From an uncultured Ectothiorhodospiraceae bacterium (GTDB lineage Bacteria > Pseudomonadota > Gammaproteobacteria > Nitrococcales > Nitrococcaceae), in assembly GCA_913055565.1 (NCBI GenBank), contig CAJXKP010000019.1:1-51826 (forward strand): 51,826 nucleotides of DNA. The letters are read 5' to 3'. Positions 35,686-43,977 of this stretch are shown in pieces. A program made the position numbers and the translations under genes. Within the stretch, counting starts at the first letter, position 1; each line of letters begins with the position of its first letter. The notes below the pieces were generated by a model, which searched no databases, was not told the origin of the DNA, and saw only the letters and a list, made by a program, of their open reading frames with translations.

Positions 35686-37061
35686 AGGAGGAGCAGCGTG
35701 GCGAGGCCGAGGAATGCCGCGAAACCGAGGATGTCGGTCAGTGAGGTCAGCGCGACGCCGCCGGCGACGGCCGGGTCCACACCGAGCCTCTCGAGCACCA
35801 TGGGGATGAGCGTCCCACACAGCGCCCCATTGATGAGATTGATCAGCAGTGCCGCTGCCACGATCGATGCCAGGGCCGGATCACTAAACCAAGACAGCAC
35901 CACTGCCCCCAAAATCAACGCCAATCCCAGGCCGCCCACCAGGATCACCGCGAGTTCGTGACCGAGCAGGCGCAGCCCGTTGGCGCGACCGACCTGATTC
36001 AGGGCGAGCCCACGGGTCACCACAGTCAGCGTCTGGATACCGGCGACACCCCCCATGCTGGCGACGATGGGCATGAGAACCGCTAGCGCCACCCGTTGCT
36101 CGATACTAGCCTGGAACTGACCGATGACCCACGACGCAATGAAGGCATTGACCATGTGGACCATGAGCCAGGCACCGCGGCCGCGCGCCTTGCGCAGCAC
36201 CGGTGCGAACATATCCGCCTCGTGATCCAGACCCGCCGGCTGCATCAGCGAGCGCTCGCTCTCATCGCGGATCACATCCACGACGTCATCCACCGTGATG
36301 CGCCCGAGCAAGCGGCCGCGGTCATCCACTACCGGCGCGGCGACCAGATCACGATCCTCGAACAGCCGCGCCACACGCGACGCGGCCAGATCGACGGTCA
36401 GCGGCTCGTAGCGGCTGTTCATGGCCTCGGAGACGCGCGTTTCCGGTGGCAACGAGGCCAGGTCGGCCAATGGCAGCACCCCGAGGAGGTGCTCACCGCG
36501 ATCGATAACCACCAACTCGGTGGTGTGCTCGGGTAAACGCCCCTCGCGCTGGCGAACGTAGCGCAGATAGCGCTGCGCCATACGCAGCGTTATATCCTCG
36601 CGCACCGCCAGGGCGTCGGCATCCATGAGCCCGCCCGCGGTGTCATGCGGCCAGGAGAGCACGCGCGCCAGGCGCTCGCGCCGGCGACCGTCCATGTCTC
36701 GCACCACGGCATCCAGGACATTGCGCGGCAACCGCTCATAGAGATCGGCCAGTTCGTCGAGCTGGAGTTGGGTTACGGCGTCCGTAAGCTCGTCGGTAGG
36801 GAGGGTATCGATGAGGTCATCGCGAACCTCGCCACGGGCCTCGATCAGCAACTCGCCGCGAACCGCCGGGTCACTAATGCACTGCCAAAGCCGGGGGCGC
36901 TGGTCGCGGGGCAACGCCTCCATGACGTCCGCCAGAACGGCGGGATGGAGCTGCTCGACCAGGCTGATCGCGCGCTCGCTAGCACCCTCGCGCAGGGCCC
37001 GGTCCAGGGCGTCGGTCCATTCGTCCAGATTATCCACGGTGGGTTGTTCACTACGCGTCAT
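35682..37061 (-). CDS. mgtE: magnesium transporter MgtE
   Basis: Inner-membrane Mg2+ channel of 459 residues. The N domain of superhelical MgtE repeats (about 15-130) is followed by two CBS domains (about 135-265) and a five-helix pore domain (about 285-459). The pore segment PIVASMGGVAGIQTLTVVTRGLAL and the TSLTDILGF segment with the conserved pore aspartate fit the family. Mg2+ binding between N and CBS domains closes the pore. The TAG stop is part of the CTAG of repeat copy D. No Mg-sensing (M-box) leader is seen in the 238-bp gap to pyrC. Confidence 0.95.
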   Translation of the reverse strand: MTRSEQPTVDNLDEWTDALDRALREGASERAISLVEQLHPAVLADVMEALPRDQRPRLWQCISDPAVRGELLIEARGEVRDDLIDTLPTDELTDAVTQLQLDELADLYERLPRNVLDAVVRDMDGRRRERLARVLSWPHDTAGGLMDADALAVREDITLRMAQRYLRYVRQREGRLPEHTTELVVIDRGEHLLGVLPLADLASLPPETRVSEAMNSRYEPLTVDLAASRVARLFEDRDLVAAPVVDDRGRLLGRITVDDVVDVIRDESERSLMQPAGLDHEADMFAPVLRKARGRGAWLMVHMVNAFIASWVIGQFQASIEQRVALAVLMPIVASMGGVAGIQTLTVVTRGLALNQVGRANGLRLLGHELAVILVGGLGLALILGAVVLSWFSDPALASIVAAALLINLINGALCGTLIPMVLERLGVDPAVAGGVALTSLTDILGFAAFLGLATLLLL

Positions 37062-37299
37062 GACGCCCTCGTGATGGGTTGGCCTCGTCCCGAGCCAGTA
37101 CCGGGTGTCAATAGAAGCGCGGTATGGCTCACTGCCCGCTGCCCCGCGCCGGCACCTAAGCGGGCCTAGTCTAGCTGGTCACTACCCGTTTCCGTGAGAC
37201 GATCGCCTGACAACGACCTCGAAAAACGCTGTGGGCGCACGCCGTAACCGGGGTTAGACTGCCGGCCTAGCTGGAACCCGCGCCCGGAGGAAGTTGGCT

Positions 37300-38352
37300 G
37301 TGGACGAGATTACCCTAACCCGCCCCGATGACTGGCATCTCCACGTGCGAGACGGGGCGCTGACCCAAGCCGTAGCGGGCTACTCGGCGGCGGTTTTCGG
37401 GCGCGCCATCATCATGCCCAACCTCAAACCGCCCGTCACCGATGTCGCGGCCGCGCGCGCCTATCGCGATCGGATTCGGGGCGTCATCGACGACGCTAGC
37501 GGCTTCGAGCCGCTGATGACCCTCTACCTCACGGATGACACCACACCCGTGACCATCGCCGAGGCGGCCGCGTGCGGCTTCATCCAAGGCATCAAGCTCT
37601 ACCCGGCAGGCGCGACGACCAACTCGGATGCCGGCGTCACCGACCTGGCACGCTGCCATGACGCCCTCGCCGCGATGGCCGAGCATGGGCTGCCCCTGTT
37701 GGTGCATGGCGAGGTCACCGCACCGGATGTCGACGTATTCGACCGCGAGGCCGCCTTCCTGGAGGAACGCCTCGCCCCGTTGCTCGAGCGCCATCCGAGC
37801 CTGCGCGTGGTACTGGAACACGTCACCACCGCGCGGGCGACGGAGTTCGTCCGGCATGGGCCCTCTCGCCTGGCCGCGACCATCACCGCCCATCACCTCC
37901 TACTCAATCGCAACGACATGCTGGTAGGCGGTATTCGCCCCCACCACTACTGCCTGCCGGTGCTCAAGCGCGAACGTGACCGCGCCGCGCTGCTCGAGGC
38001 AGCCACCTCAGGCAACCCCAAGTTCTTCCTAGGCACCGACAGTGCCCCCCACCCACGCGGCGCCAAGGTGGCCGACTGCGGCTGTGCGGGGGTCTTCAGC
38101 GCAGCCACCGCCATGCCGGCGTACGCCGAGGCATTCGAGGCCGCCGGGGCGCTGGATCGTCTGGAGGGCTTCGCCAGCCATTTCGGGCCTGACTTCTACG
38201 GGCTAGCCCGCAATACCGATTCGTTGACACTACGGCGACACCCCTGGTCGGTACCCAACGCCCTACCTGCCGGCGACGACGTCCTGGTACCGCTGCGTGC
38301 GGGCGAGGAGATGGCGTGGCAGACCGTTGTCGGGCCACAAGCAGGCGGCTAG
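37300..38352 (+). CDS. pyrC: dihydroorotase
   Basis: Class II dihydroorotase of 350 residues; it cyclises carbamoyl-aspartate to dihydroorotate in pyrimidine synthesis. Metal ligands are visible: H13 and H15 (DDWHLHVRDG), the carboxylated lysine in GIKLYPAGATTNS, histidines in LVHGEVTA and VLEHVTT, and the aspartate in GTDSAPH. Length equals E. coli PyrC (348). The start is GTG 37300, which has GGAGG 9 nt upstream; a TTG at 37294 is too close to that site. Confidence 0.96.
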   Translation: MDEITLTRPDDWHLHVRDGALTQAVAGYSAAVFGRAIIMPNLKPPVTDVAAARAYRDRIRGVIDDASGFEPLMTLYLTDDTTPVTIAEAAACGFIQGIKLYPAGATTNSDAGVTDLARCHDALAAMAEHGLPLLVHGEVTAPDVDVFDREAAFLEERLAPLLERHPSLRVVLEHVTTARATEFVRHGPSRLAATITAHHLLLNRNDMLVGGIRPHHYCLPVLKRERDRAALLEAATSGNPKFFLGTDSAPHPRGAKVADCGCAGVFSAATAMPAYAEAFEAAGALDRLEGFASHFGPDFYGLARNTDSLTLRRHPWSVPNALPAGDDVLVPLRAGEEMAWQTVVGPQAGG

Positions 38353-38403
38353 TATTGCAGGCCCAGCGCTGGCCAGCGCCAACGACAGCAGCGAGGTAGG
38401 CTC

Positions 38404-39066
38404 GTGGTACAGGAGCAGGACCCCAAGCAGCACAGCCCAACGCGAATGGCCGCGCGCTTTCGTAGTTTTCTGCCCGTGGTGATGGATATCGAGACGGGCG
38501 GTCTCAACGCATCGACGGACGCCATGCTCCAGATCGCGGCCGTCATCCCACGCATCGACGAGACGGGCCGTCTCTACCCCGCGGCGACCCACACCACCCA
38601 CGTCCAAGCCTTCGAGGGTGCCAACATCGAGCCCAAATCGCTGGAGCTCAACGGCATCGACCCAGATCATCCCTTGCGCATGGCCAAGCCCGAGGAGGAG
38701 GCCCTGCAGCAGATGTTCAAGCCGATTCGCCGGGAAATCAAAGACACCGGCTGCAGCCGGGCCGTGCTGGTGGCACACAACGCCTGGTTCGATCTGGGTT
38801 TCCTCAACGCCGCCATCGAGCGCTGCGGGATCAAGCGCAACCCGTTCCATCCCTTCTCATGCTTCGATACGGCCACCCTGGCTGGGCTGGCCTTCGGTCA
38901 AACGGTGCTGGCCAAGGCCATCCAGGTGGCGGGTATCGAATGGGATAACAAAGAGGCGCATTCGGCGATCTACGACGCCGAGAAGACCGCCGAGCTGTTT
39001 TGCGGCATCGTCAACCGCTGGGATGAGCTGAACAACTTCCCGGACTACGCGGCGCTGGCGCCCTAG
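38404..39066 (+). CDS. rnt: ribonuclease T
   Basis: DEDDh 3'-5' exonuclease of 220 residues that trims tRNA CCA ends and matures small and 5S/23S RNAs. The catalytic residues lie in VMDIETGG (D, E), HNAWFDLGFL (D) and AHSAIYDAEKTAEL (H, D). The GTG at 38404 has GAGG 7 nt upstream; an internal ATG at 38446 would also keep the fold. It follows pyrC by 51 bp. Its TAG lies in CTAGGCAAACGC, which resembles a bare end of the repeat family. Confidence 0.95.
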   Translation: MVQEQDPKQHSPTRMAARFRSFLPVVMDIETGGLNASTDAMLQIAAVIPRIDETGRLYPAATHTTHVQAFEGANIEPKSLELNGIDPDHPLRMAKPEEEALQQMFKPIRREIKDTGCSRAVLVAHNAWFDLGFLNAAIERCGIKRNPFHPFSCFDTATLAGLAFGQTVLAKAIQVAGIEWDNKEAHSAIYDAEKTAELFCGIVNRWDELNNFPDYAALAP

Positions 39067-39097
39067 GCAAACGCCGCGCGTCCGGTCCCCGGGCCCT

Positions 39098-39436
39098 CTA
39101 TTGCTGTTGTGTCGCCTCACCGGCCGCCGACTGGACGGCCTTCTCGAGCTCGCCGGACTCATACATCTCCAAGACGATGTCGCAGCCACCGACGAGCTCG
39201 CCGTCGACATAGAGCTGCGGGATCGTCGGCCAATCGCCGAATGTCTTAATGCCCTGGCGAATGGCTTCATCGTCGAGCACGTTGACGTAGGCGAACTCGA
39301 CACCGCAGCCCGCCAGCGCCTGGGCCGTTTTCTGAGAAAAGCCACACTGCGGGAACTGGGGCGTTCCCTTCATGTAGAGGATCACGGGGTTCTCGTCCAC
39401 CTGCTGGCGAATCGTCTGCTGCACGTCCTCACTCAT
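39098..39436 (-). CDS. grxD: monothiol glutaredoxin GrxD (CGFS type)
   Basis: A 112-residue glutaredoxin that carries a [2Fe-2S] cluster with glutathione and takes part in iron-sulfur trafficking, often with BolA. The active site is C31-G-F-S34, and the family segments MKGTPQFPQCGFS and WPTIPQLYVDGELVGGCDI are present. Length matches E. coli Grx4 (115). It ends 31 bp from the rnt stop (convergent). Confidence 0.96.
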   Translation of the reverse strand: MSEDVQQTIRQQVDENPVILYMKGTPQFPQCGFSQKTAQALAGCGVEFAYVNVLDDEAIRQGIKTFGDWPTIPQLYVDGELVGGCDIVLEMYESGELEKAVQSAAGEATQQQ

Positions 39437-39490
39437 ACTCTCACCTCGACTCGGTTCGCTGGCTACGGCTGCCCGCCGTAAAGGAAACGG

Positions 39491-39597
39491 CTAAGGCGAC
39501 GCTGGCTGATCCACGCAGGCCTCTGAGCACGTTCTGTAGCCGCTACGCTCGCACCCAGCGACCAGCGGCCCGCGCCACACCTTAGGCATCGCCTTAA
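39491..39597. repeat. diverged MITE-like element, copy F
   Basis: A 107-bp stretch from CTAA (39491-39494) to TTAA (39594-39597). The left end CTAAGGCGACGCTGGCTGAT aligns with the family end, followed by GCAGGCCTCTG, as in other copies. The right end GGCATCGCCTTA is a partial inverted match. It sits in the divergent gap between grxD and rhlB, upstream of both. The remaining gap (39598-39698) shows nothing else certain. Confidence 0.4.
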
Positions 39598-39698
39598 CAT
39601 GTCTGGATTGTACAATTTTCGCGAACCGCGACCAATGGCGCCCGTTTAAGGGCATCGCCTATAGGGAAAAACACGCAGTTATCAGTTATCCTCTGCGC

Positions 39699-41036
39699 AT
39701 GGCTGAAGAACACACGACTGATGTAACCTTTGAATCCCTCGGCCTCCACGAATCCCTGTTAACGGGACTCAACGATGCCGGCTACACCCACTGCACGCCC
39801 ATACAGGCGGCGACACTACCGATCGCACTGGCCGGCCGGGACGTCGCGGGCCAGGCTCAGACGGGAACGGGCAAATCGGCCGCGTTCCTCCTCGCGGCGA
39901 TGCACCATCTCATGACGACCCCCGCGCCCGACGACCGCACGGGGCCGTGGGCCGTTATGATCGCGCCCACCCGAGAGCTGGCGCTACAGATCCACAAGGA
40001 CGCCGAGAAGCTGGGCTATTTCACCGGCATGGAATGCGCTTGCATCTACGGTGGGACCGGCTACGACGCCCAGCGCCAGCAGCTTGAGGCGGGCGTCGAC
40101 ATCCTCATCGGGACGCCCGGACGCGTTATCGACTTCTTTAAACAGGGCGTGTTCGATATGCGCGATGTCGAGATCTGCGTCCTCGACGAGGCCGACCGGA
40201 TGTTCGATATGGGCTTTATCGACGATATCCGCTATCTGCTTCGTCGCATGCCGGCGCCCGAGAAACGACTCAATATGCTCTTCTCGGCGACCCTATCGGA
40301 GCGGGTGAAGGAACTCGCCTACGAGCATATGAACAACCCGGAATCCGTACAGATCGAGCCCGAGCAGGTCACCCCGGACCGGGTACGGCAGAAGCTCTAC
40401 CACGTCGAGAACGACCACAAGATCGGGCTACTGATCGCCGTGCTACGCGAGCAGCAGGCCATTCGCACGCTGATCTTCGTCAACACCAAGCGCACGGCCG
40501 ACAACGTCACGGCGTACCTCGAGGGCAACGGCATCCAGGCGGCCGTCATATCCGGCGACATCCCGCAGAACAAGCGCGAGCAGCTATTAAGCGACTTCGA
40601 GCAAGGCAAGCTGCCCGTCATGGTGGCCACGGATGTGGCGGCACGCGGCCTCCACATCCCGGACGTCTCGCACGTCATTAACTACGACCTGCCCCAGGAG
40701 GCCGAGGACTACGTCCACCGGATCGGCCGCACCGCCCGCGCCGGCGCCGAGGGCGACGCCATTAGCTTCGCCTGCGAGTCCTACGTCTACTCCCTGCCGG
40801 ACATCGAATCCTACATCGGCCAGAAGATCCCTGCGGAGATGGCCGACGAGGGCATGATCGAGCCCGATCTCAAGCCACCCAAGCGGCGACCAGCGCAGCG
40901 CAAGAGCGGCGGTGGGAACAAAAGCGGTGGCAAGGGCGGTCGCCGCGGCTCGGGAGGCACTGGCGGCTCCAACGGCGGCCAAGGCGATTCCAGCCAATCG
41001 GGGCAGGCCGAGGTGACCTCGGAGCAATCCGAGTAA
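39699..41036 (+). CDS. rhlB: DEAD-box ATP-dependent RNA helicase RhlB
   Basis: RNA helicase of 445 residues that unwinds structured RNA for decay, often within the degradosome. Motifs in order: Q-motif (CTPIQAATLP), I (AQTGTGKS), Ia (PTRELALQ), II (VLDEADRM), III (SATLS), IV (LIFVNTK), V (ATDVAARGLHI) and VI (YVHRIGRTARAG). The C-terminal tail (about 395-445) is a basic Gly/Ser/Lys stretch ending acidic, expected to be disordered and RNA-binding. Residues around the Q-motif are closer to RhlB than to RhlE or SrmB. No clear ribosome site is seen before the ATG. Confidence 0.92.
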   Translation: MAEEHTTDVTFESLGLHESLLTGLNDAGYTHCTPIQAATLPIALAGRDVAGQAQTGTGKSAAFLLAAMHHLMTTPAPDDRTGPWAVMIAPTRELALQIHKDAEKLGYFTGMECACIYGGTGYDAQRQQLEAGVDILIGTPGRVIDFFKQGVFDMRDVEICVLDEADRMFDMGFIDDIRYLLRRMPAPEKRLNMLFSATLSERVKELAYEHMNNPESVQIEPEQVTPDRVRQKLYHVENDHKIGLLIAVLREQQAIRTLIFVNTKRTADNVTAYLEGNGIQAAVISGDIPQNKREQLLSDFEQGKLPVMVATDVAARGLHIPDVSHVINYDLPQEAEDYVHRIGRTARAGAEGDAISFACESYVYSLPDIESYIGQKIPAEMADEGMIEPDLKPPKRRPAQRKSGGGNKSGGKGGRRGSGGTGGSNGGQGDSSQSGQAEVTSEQSE

Positions 41037-41140
41037 CGCCGTTCCCGGGCGGCGCGAGTACCGATGAGTCCGGGCACAGCGGCATGCGCCTATCGGCGCG
41101 TGCCGGCCGCGTTGCACCACCTCCGGCCCGCATAGGGCCG
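41037..41140. terminator. run of hairpins after rhlB
   Basis: Three stems follow the rhlB stop: CGCCG-TTCCCGGG-CGGCG-type (41037-41054), GCATGCGCC-TATC-GGCGCGTGC (41082-41103, one G-U pair) and CGGCCC-GCATA-GGGCCG (41124-41140). None has a T tract, so they are likely 3' structures protecting or ending the rhlB mRNA. The rest of the 326-bp gap to 41362 has one more short stem (GCGGC/GCCGC near 41229-41243) and no gene. Confidence 0.45.
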
Positions 41141-41362
41141 CTACACCGCCGCGCCTGGGTCGCTACATCACCGCCCGACCCAACTCAGCCAGGCCTTAAA
41201 CGAGCTCCGCCCGGCGTTGCCCATGGCGGCTAATCGCCGCGCTACCGCCAGCGTAGCGCCCCTGGGGGCCGCGCACCGCGACCACTAGCCAACCGAACGG
41301 GCACTGACGTCGAGAGCTGAGCCGAGTTAAAGTCGGCGCCGACGACGACACGGAGTGCCGAC

Positions 41363-42760
41363 ATGGCCAAGCGCAGACAGTCCAGCCTGGCGAAGCCGCT
41401 GATCATCATCGCAGTCATCGCCGGGCTCGCCTACGGTGGACCTCGAACCTATTTCAGCTACCGCGCCGACCAGGCCCTATCGAGGATCCAGCAGGCCACG
41501 GCGAGCTTCGCGACCATTAGCTACGACAGTGTCTGGGTCGATTTCATGGGTGAGACGGCCACCATCTACGATCTGACAGTGCGTATCGAGGCCCTGGACG
41601 ACGCCGTCACCATGGAAGAGGCGCAGGTGCATGTGGGTGGCTTCAATGGGCTGTCGCAACTCCACCCCGGCAGCGGCATCGACTCGATTCCCGAATCCAT
41701 GCGCCTCGAGGTCAAGGACGCGCGCGTCGATGTCGATGATGCGATCTACGATGTCATCACCAGCCCGCCCGCGAACGGCACCAATCACCGTGGCACGCTC
41801 AAGCGACTCATGACCCTGGGCTGCGATCATCCCGATAACCTCGACCAGGCCGTGGTCGAGGAATTGGGCCTCGGCGAGCTGGTGATGGGCATACGCATGG
41901 GCTTTGACTACGATGAGGCCGAGGCAACGCTAATACCGTCGATCTCAGTCGCTATTCAGGACCTTAATCGCATCGAGGCCGATCTCCGCATCGAGGGCGT
42001 CGGGCCTCAGCCGGGCGGATTGATGCAGTTGGGCAGTCTGCGCGCCCTCCAGCACCAACAGGGCCCCCGCCTGAGTAGCGCCCGCGCCCGCATCGTGGAC
42101 CAGGGCTACAACGACGCCCGTAACCGCGTCTGCGCCGCCCAGACGGAAAGCGCGGTCGATGAGTTTATCGACCGCCATATCGAGAAACTGGGCGCACTGA
42201 TGGAGCGCACCGGCACTCGGTCGCCCGATTTCCTGGAACGCTACCGCGACTACGTGCGCCATGGCGGTGACATCGTGGCCCGCATGGAGCCGGATGAGCC
42301 CTTAACCGTCCAAGACCTGACCCGCATCACCAAGAACATCGCTATTTTCCGCCTCAACCCCACGATCGAGATCAATGGCGAGGCCATTAACCCAACGGCG
42401 GCACGGTGGTTAACCGATATTGCGGCTACCCCAGTGCGAGAGATCGCCTGGAGCCCCGAGCAGGCGTCGAACCAAGACGCGGATGGGCCAAGCGGTGATG
42501 GCGACGGCTCGTCAGGCGAAGGCGGCGCGTCGAGCGACGGTGATAGCGCAACGGATCGCGATCGAGCTCTGGCCGTCAGTGAGCTGGCTGCGTACGTTGA
42601 TCATCGCGTCCGGCTGACCATGGAAGACGGCAAGGCCTACCTCGGGCGCGTCACGCGGGTCGGCGATGGCCAGGTCGGGATCCGGATACGACGCTCCGGC
42701 GGCTACGTTGGTTACAACCTGGAGCAAGACCAGATCCGCGACGCACGACTAGTACGATAA
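41363..42760 (+). CDS. membrane-anchored protein of unknown function with Sm-like C-terminal barrel
   Basis: A 465-residue protein. A basic N-terminus and one transmembrane helix (about 10-27) are followed by a large periplasmic region (about 30-365) whose start (ATISYDSVWVDFMGETATIYDLTVRI) recalls AsmA/DUF945-type beta modules. An acidic low-complexity linker rich in D, G and S covers about 368-400. The C-terminal 55 residues (about 408-465) read YVDHRVRLTMEDGKAYLGRV then VGDGQVGIRIRRSGGYVGY and QDQIRDARLV, which fits an Sm-like or SH3-like barrel. No enzyme motif is seen. ATG has GGAG about 8 nt upstream. I do not recognise the family. Confidence 0.7.
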   Translation: MAKRRQSSLAKPLIIIAVIAGLAYGGPRTYFSYRADQALSRIQQATASFATISYDSVWVDFMGETATIYDLTVRIEALDDAVTMEEAQVHVGGFNGLSQLHPGSGIDSIPESMRLEVKDARVDVDDAIYDVITSPPANGTNHRGTLKRLMTLGCDHPDNLDQAVVEELGLGELVMGIRMGFDYDEAEATLIPSISVAIQDLNRIEADLRIEGVGPQPGGLMQLGSLRALQHQQGPRLSSARARIVDQGYNDARNRVCAAQTESAVDEFIDRHIEKLGALMERTGTRSPDFLERYRDYVRHGGDIVARMEPDEPLTVQDLTRITKNIAIFRLNPTIEINGEAINPTAARWLTDIAATPVREIAWSPEQASNQDADGPSGDGDGSSGEGGASSDGDSATDRDRALAVSELAAYVDHRVRLTMEDGKAYLGRVTRVGDGQVGIRIRRSGGYVGYNLEQDQIRDARLVR

Positions 42761-42786
42761 AAAAAAGGCCGGGTGGGGGCCCGGCC
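42761..42786 (-). terminator. Rho-independent terminator for the thioesterase pair
   Basis: On the minus strand a stem GGCCGGG / CCCGGCC (42786-42780 with 42773-42767) and a 6-nt loop are followed by a run of T (plus-strand A run from about 42759 to 42766). The A run overlaps the TAA of the convergent 41363 gene. It ends the transcript of the two hotdog genes at 42921-43873. Confidence 0.85.
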
Positions 42787-42920
42787 CAAGATGAGGTTGA
42801 GGGATGCCACGCATGATGACAGGAGGAGATTTGCCTTCATGCGTAGGCGTAGGGTAGCCAACCAGAGCGCGGATGTCAAACCTGTGTACAGGGCTTCGTA
42901 TAATGAAAGTCCATGCGGTC

Positions 42921-43400
42921 TTACCGGCCCTGGCATCCGTTCGGGGCGTTGGCATTAGCGACGAGGAAATGGCTCCGGGCCGTGGCAATGAGGCGGTGTT
43001 GACTCGACTCAGACCACTGCCAGGCTGTGATGCCGACGTTGGCCACGCGCTTACCCTGGCGTCGAATAGCGCAGCGTGCGTAAAGATCCATCGGCCACCC
43101 CGGACGCAAGTAATCGATCGCAAAATCCACTACCTTCGGCAAACGCAGTGCCTCCTGGCGCCACAGAGGGGCGAGAATGGCGGCACTCTCCATGAATGCG
43201 CCAATGAGCCCACCGTGTAAGGCCGGTAGATGGGGATTCCCGATATGGCTCGCGCGGTAGGGCAACCGAAACAGTGGGCCTTCGTCGTCCTCGTCAACCG
43301 CCATCCCGAGGAACTGGGCATAGGGCACCAAGGCCACGAGTCGCTGCGGGTCATGGGCCGCGTGGGCCCGTTCAATAAGCGCCACGATATCCTCGCTCAA
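42921..43400 (-). CDS. PaaI-type hotdog thioesterase (second of a tandem pair)
   Basis: Hotdog-fold protein of 159 residues with the HGG motif in PALHGGLIGAFMESAAI, which binds the CoA thioester in the PaaI/YbgC group. The start is TTG at 43400, overlapping the TGA of the upstream partner (TTGA), so it is translationally coupled. A strong terminator ends the pair at about 42786. The catalytic Asp/Glu is taken to be E near the GAFMES segment. The substrate is unknown. Confidence 0.85.
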   Translation of the reverse strand: MSEDIVALIERAHAAHDPQRLVALVPYAQFLGMAVDEDDEGPLFRLPYRASHIGNPHLPALHGGLIGAFMESAAILAPLWRQEALRLPKVVDFAIDYLRPGWPMDLYARCAIRRQGKRVANVGITAWQWSESSQHRLIATARSHFLVANANAPNGCQGR

Positions 43401-43873
43401 GGCGCCCCCTCCACGAGACTGGGACCGCTATCCGACGCCCGCATGAACGTTGCCATGCTCATCGCGACCGGACGATCGGAATCCTCCTGGTAGACGCTGC
43501 ACTGCGTAAAGGCAATATGGGGCGTGAGTCGATAGCAGCAGGCACGGGCATAGACGTCTCGCTCCGGCTGCGCGGCGCGTAGATAATCCAATCTCAGATC
43601 CAGCGTCGCGATGGCCTCACCTTGATTAAGGGCAACCAACACGGCCACCCCACTGGTCTGATCCACCAAGGTGGTAATGGCCCCACCATGTAGCACCCCT
43701 GTATCGGGATTACCGACCAACTCCGGTTGATAGGGCAGCCGAGCGGTCACAGCATCAGGCTCGACCGCCACCGGCGTGAGGCCGATCAGCCGGCCATGAG
43801 GCAGCCTATCGAAGAAACGCTCGGCGAGTTGCCAGCGCTGGCCCGTCCGGTCGCATTCATTCAATCGCGTCAC
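43397..43873 (-). CDS. PaaI-type hotdog thioesterase (first of a tandem pair)
   Basis: Hotdog-fold acyl-CoA thioesterase of 158 residues. The signature is VLHGGAITTLVDQTSGVA, with H-G-G and the conserved D in TTLVDQ, followed by ATLDLRLDYLRAAQ. This is a cleaner PaaI match than its partner. The pair may form a heteromer; the partner has E in place of D at the matching position. The start at 43873 lies just right of the degenerate repeat copy E on the upstream side. Confidence 0.87.
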   Translation of the reverse strand: MTRLNECDRTGQRWQLAERFFDRLPHGRLIGLTPVAVEPDAVTARLPYQPELVGNPDTGVLHGGAITTLVDQTSGVAVLVALNQGEAIATLDLRLDYLRAAQPERDVYARACCYRLTPHIAFTQCSVYQEDSDRPVAMSMATFMRASDSGPSLVEGAP

Positions 43874-43889
43874 CCATTACTGGTGGCGT

Positions 43890-43977
43890 TCGGGGAAACG
43901 CTGAACCATTCGCAGGAACGTCTGGCCGCTAAGCACCCGCCGCGGCGCGACCAGCCCTGTAACCGGCGCCGGCCTAA
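43890..43977. repeat. truncated MITE-like element, copy E
   Basis: The left end TCGGGGAAACGCTGAACCAT is followed by TCTGGCCGCTAAGCACC, shared with copies C and G. No matching right terminal repeat is found; the family sequence fades before 43977, where CTAA overlaps the TAG stop of ycgL (minus). It seems to be a half element upstream of the thioesterase pair. Confidence 0.55.
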
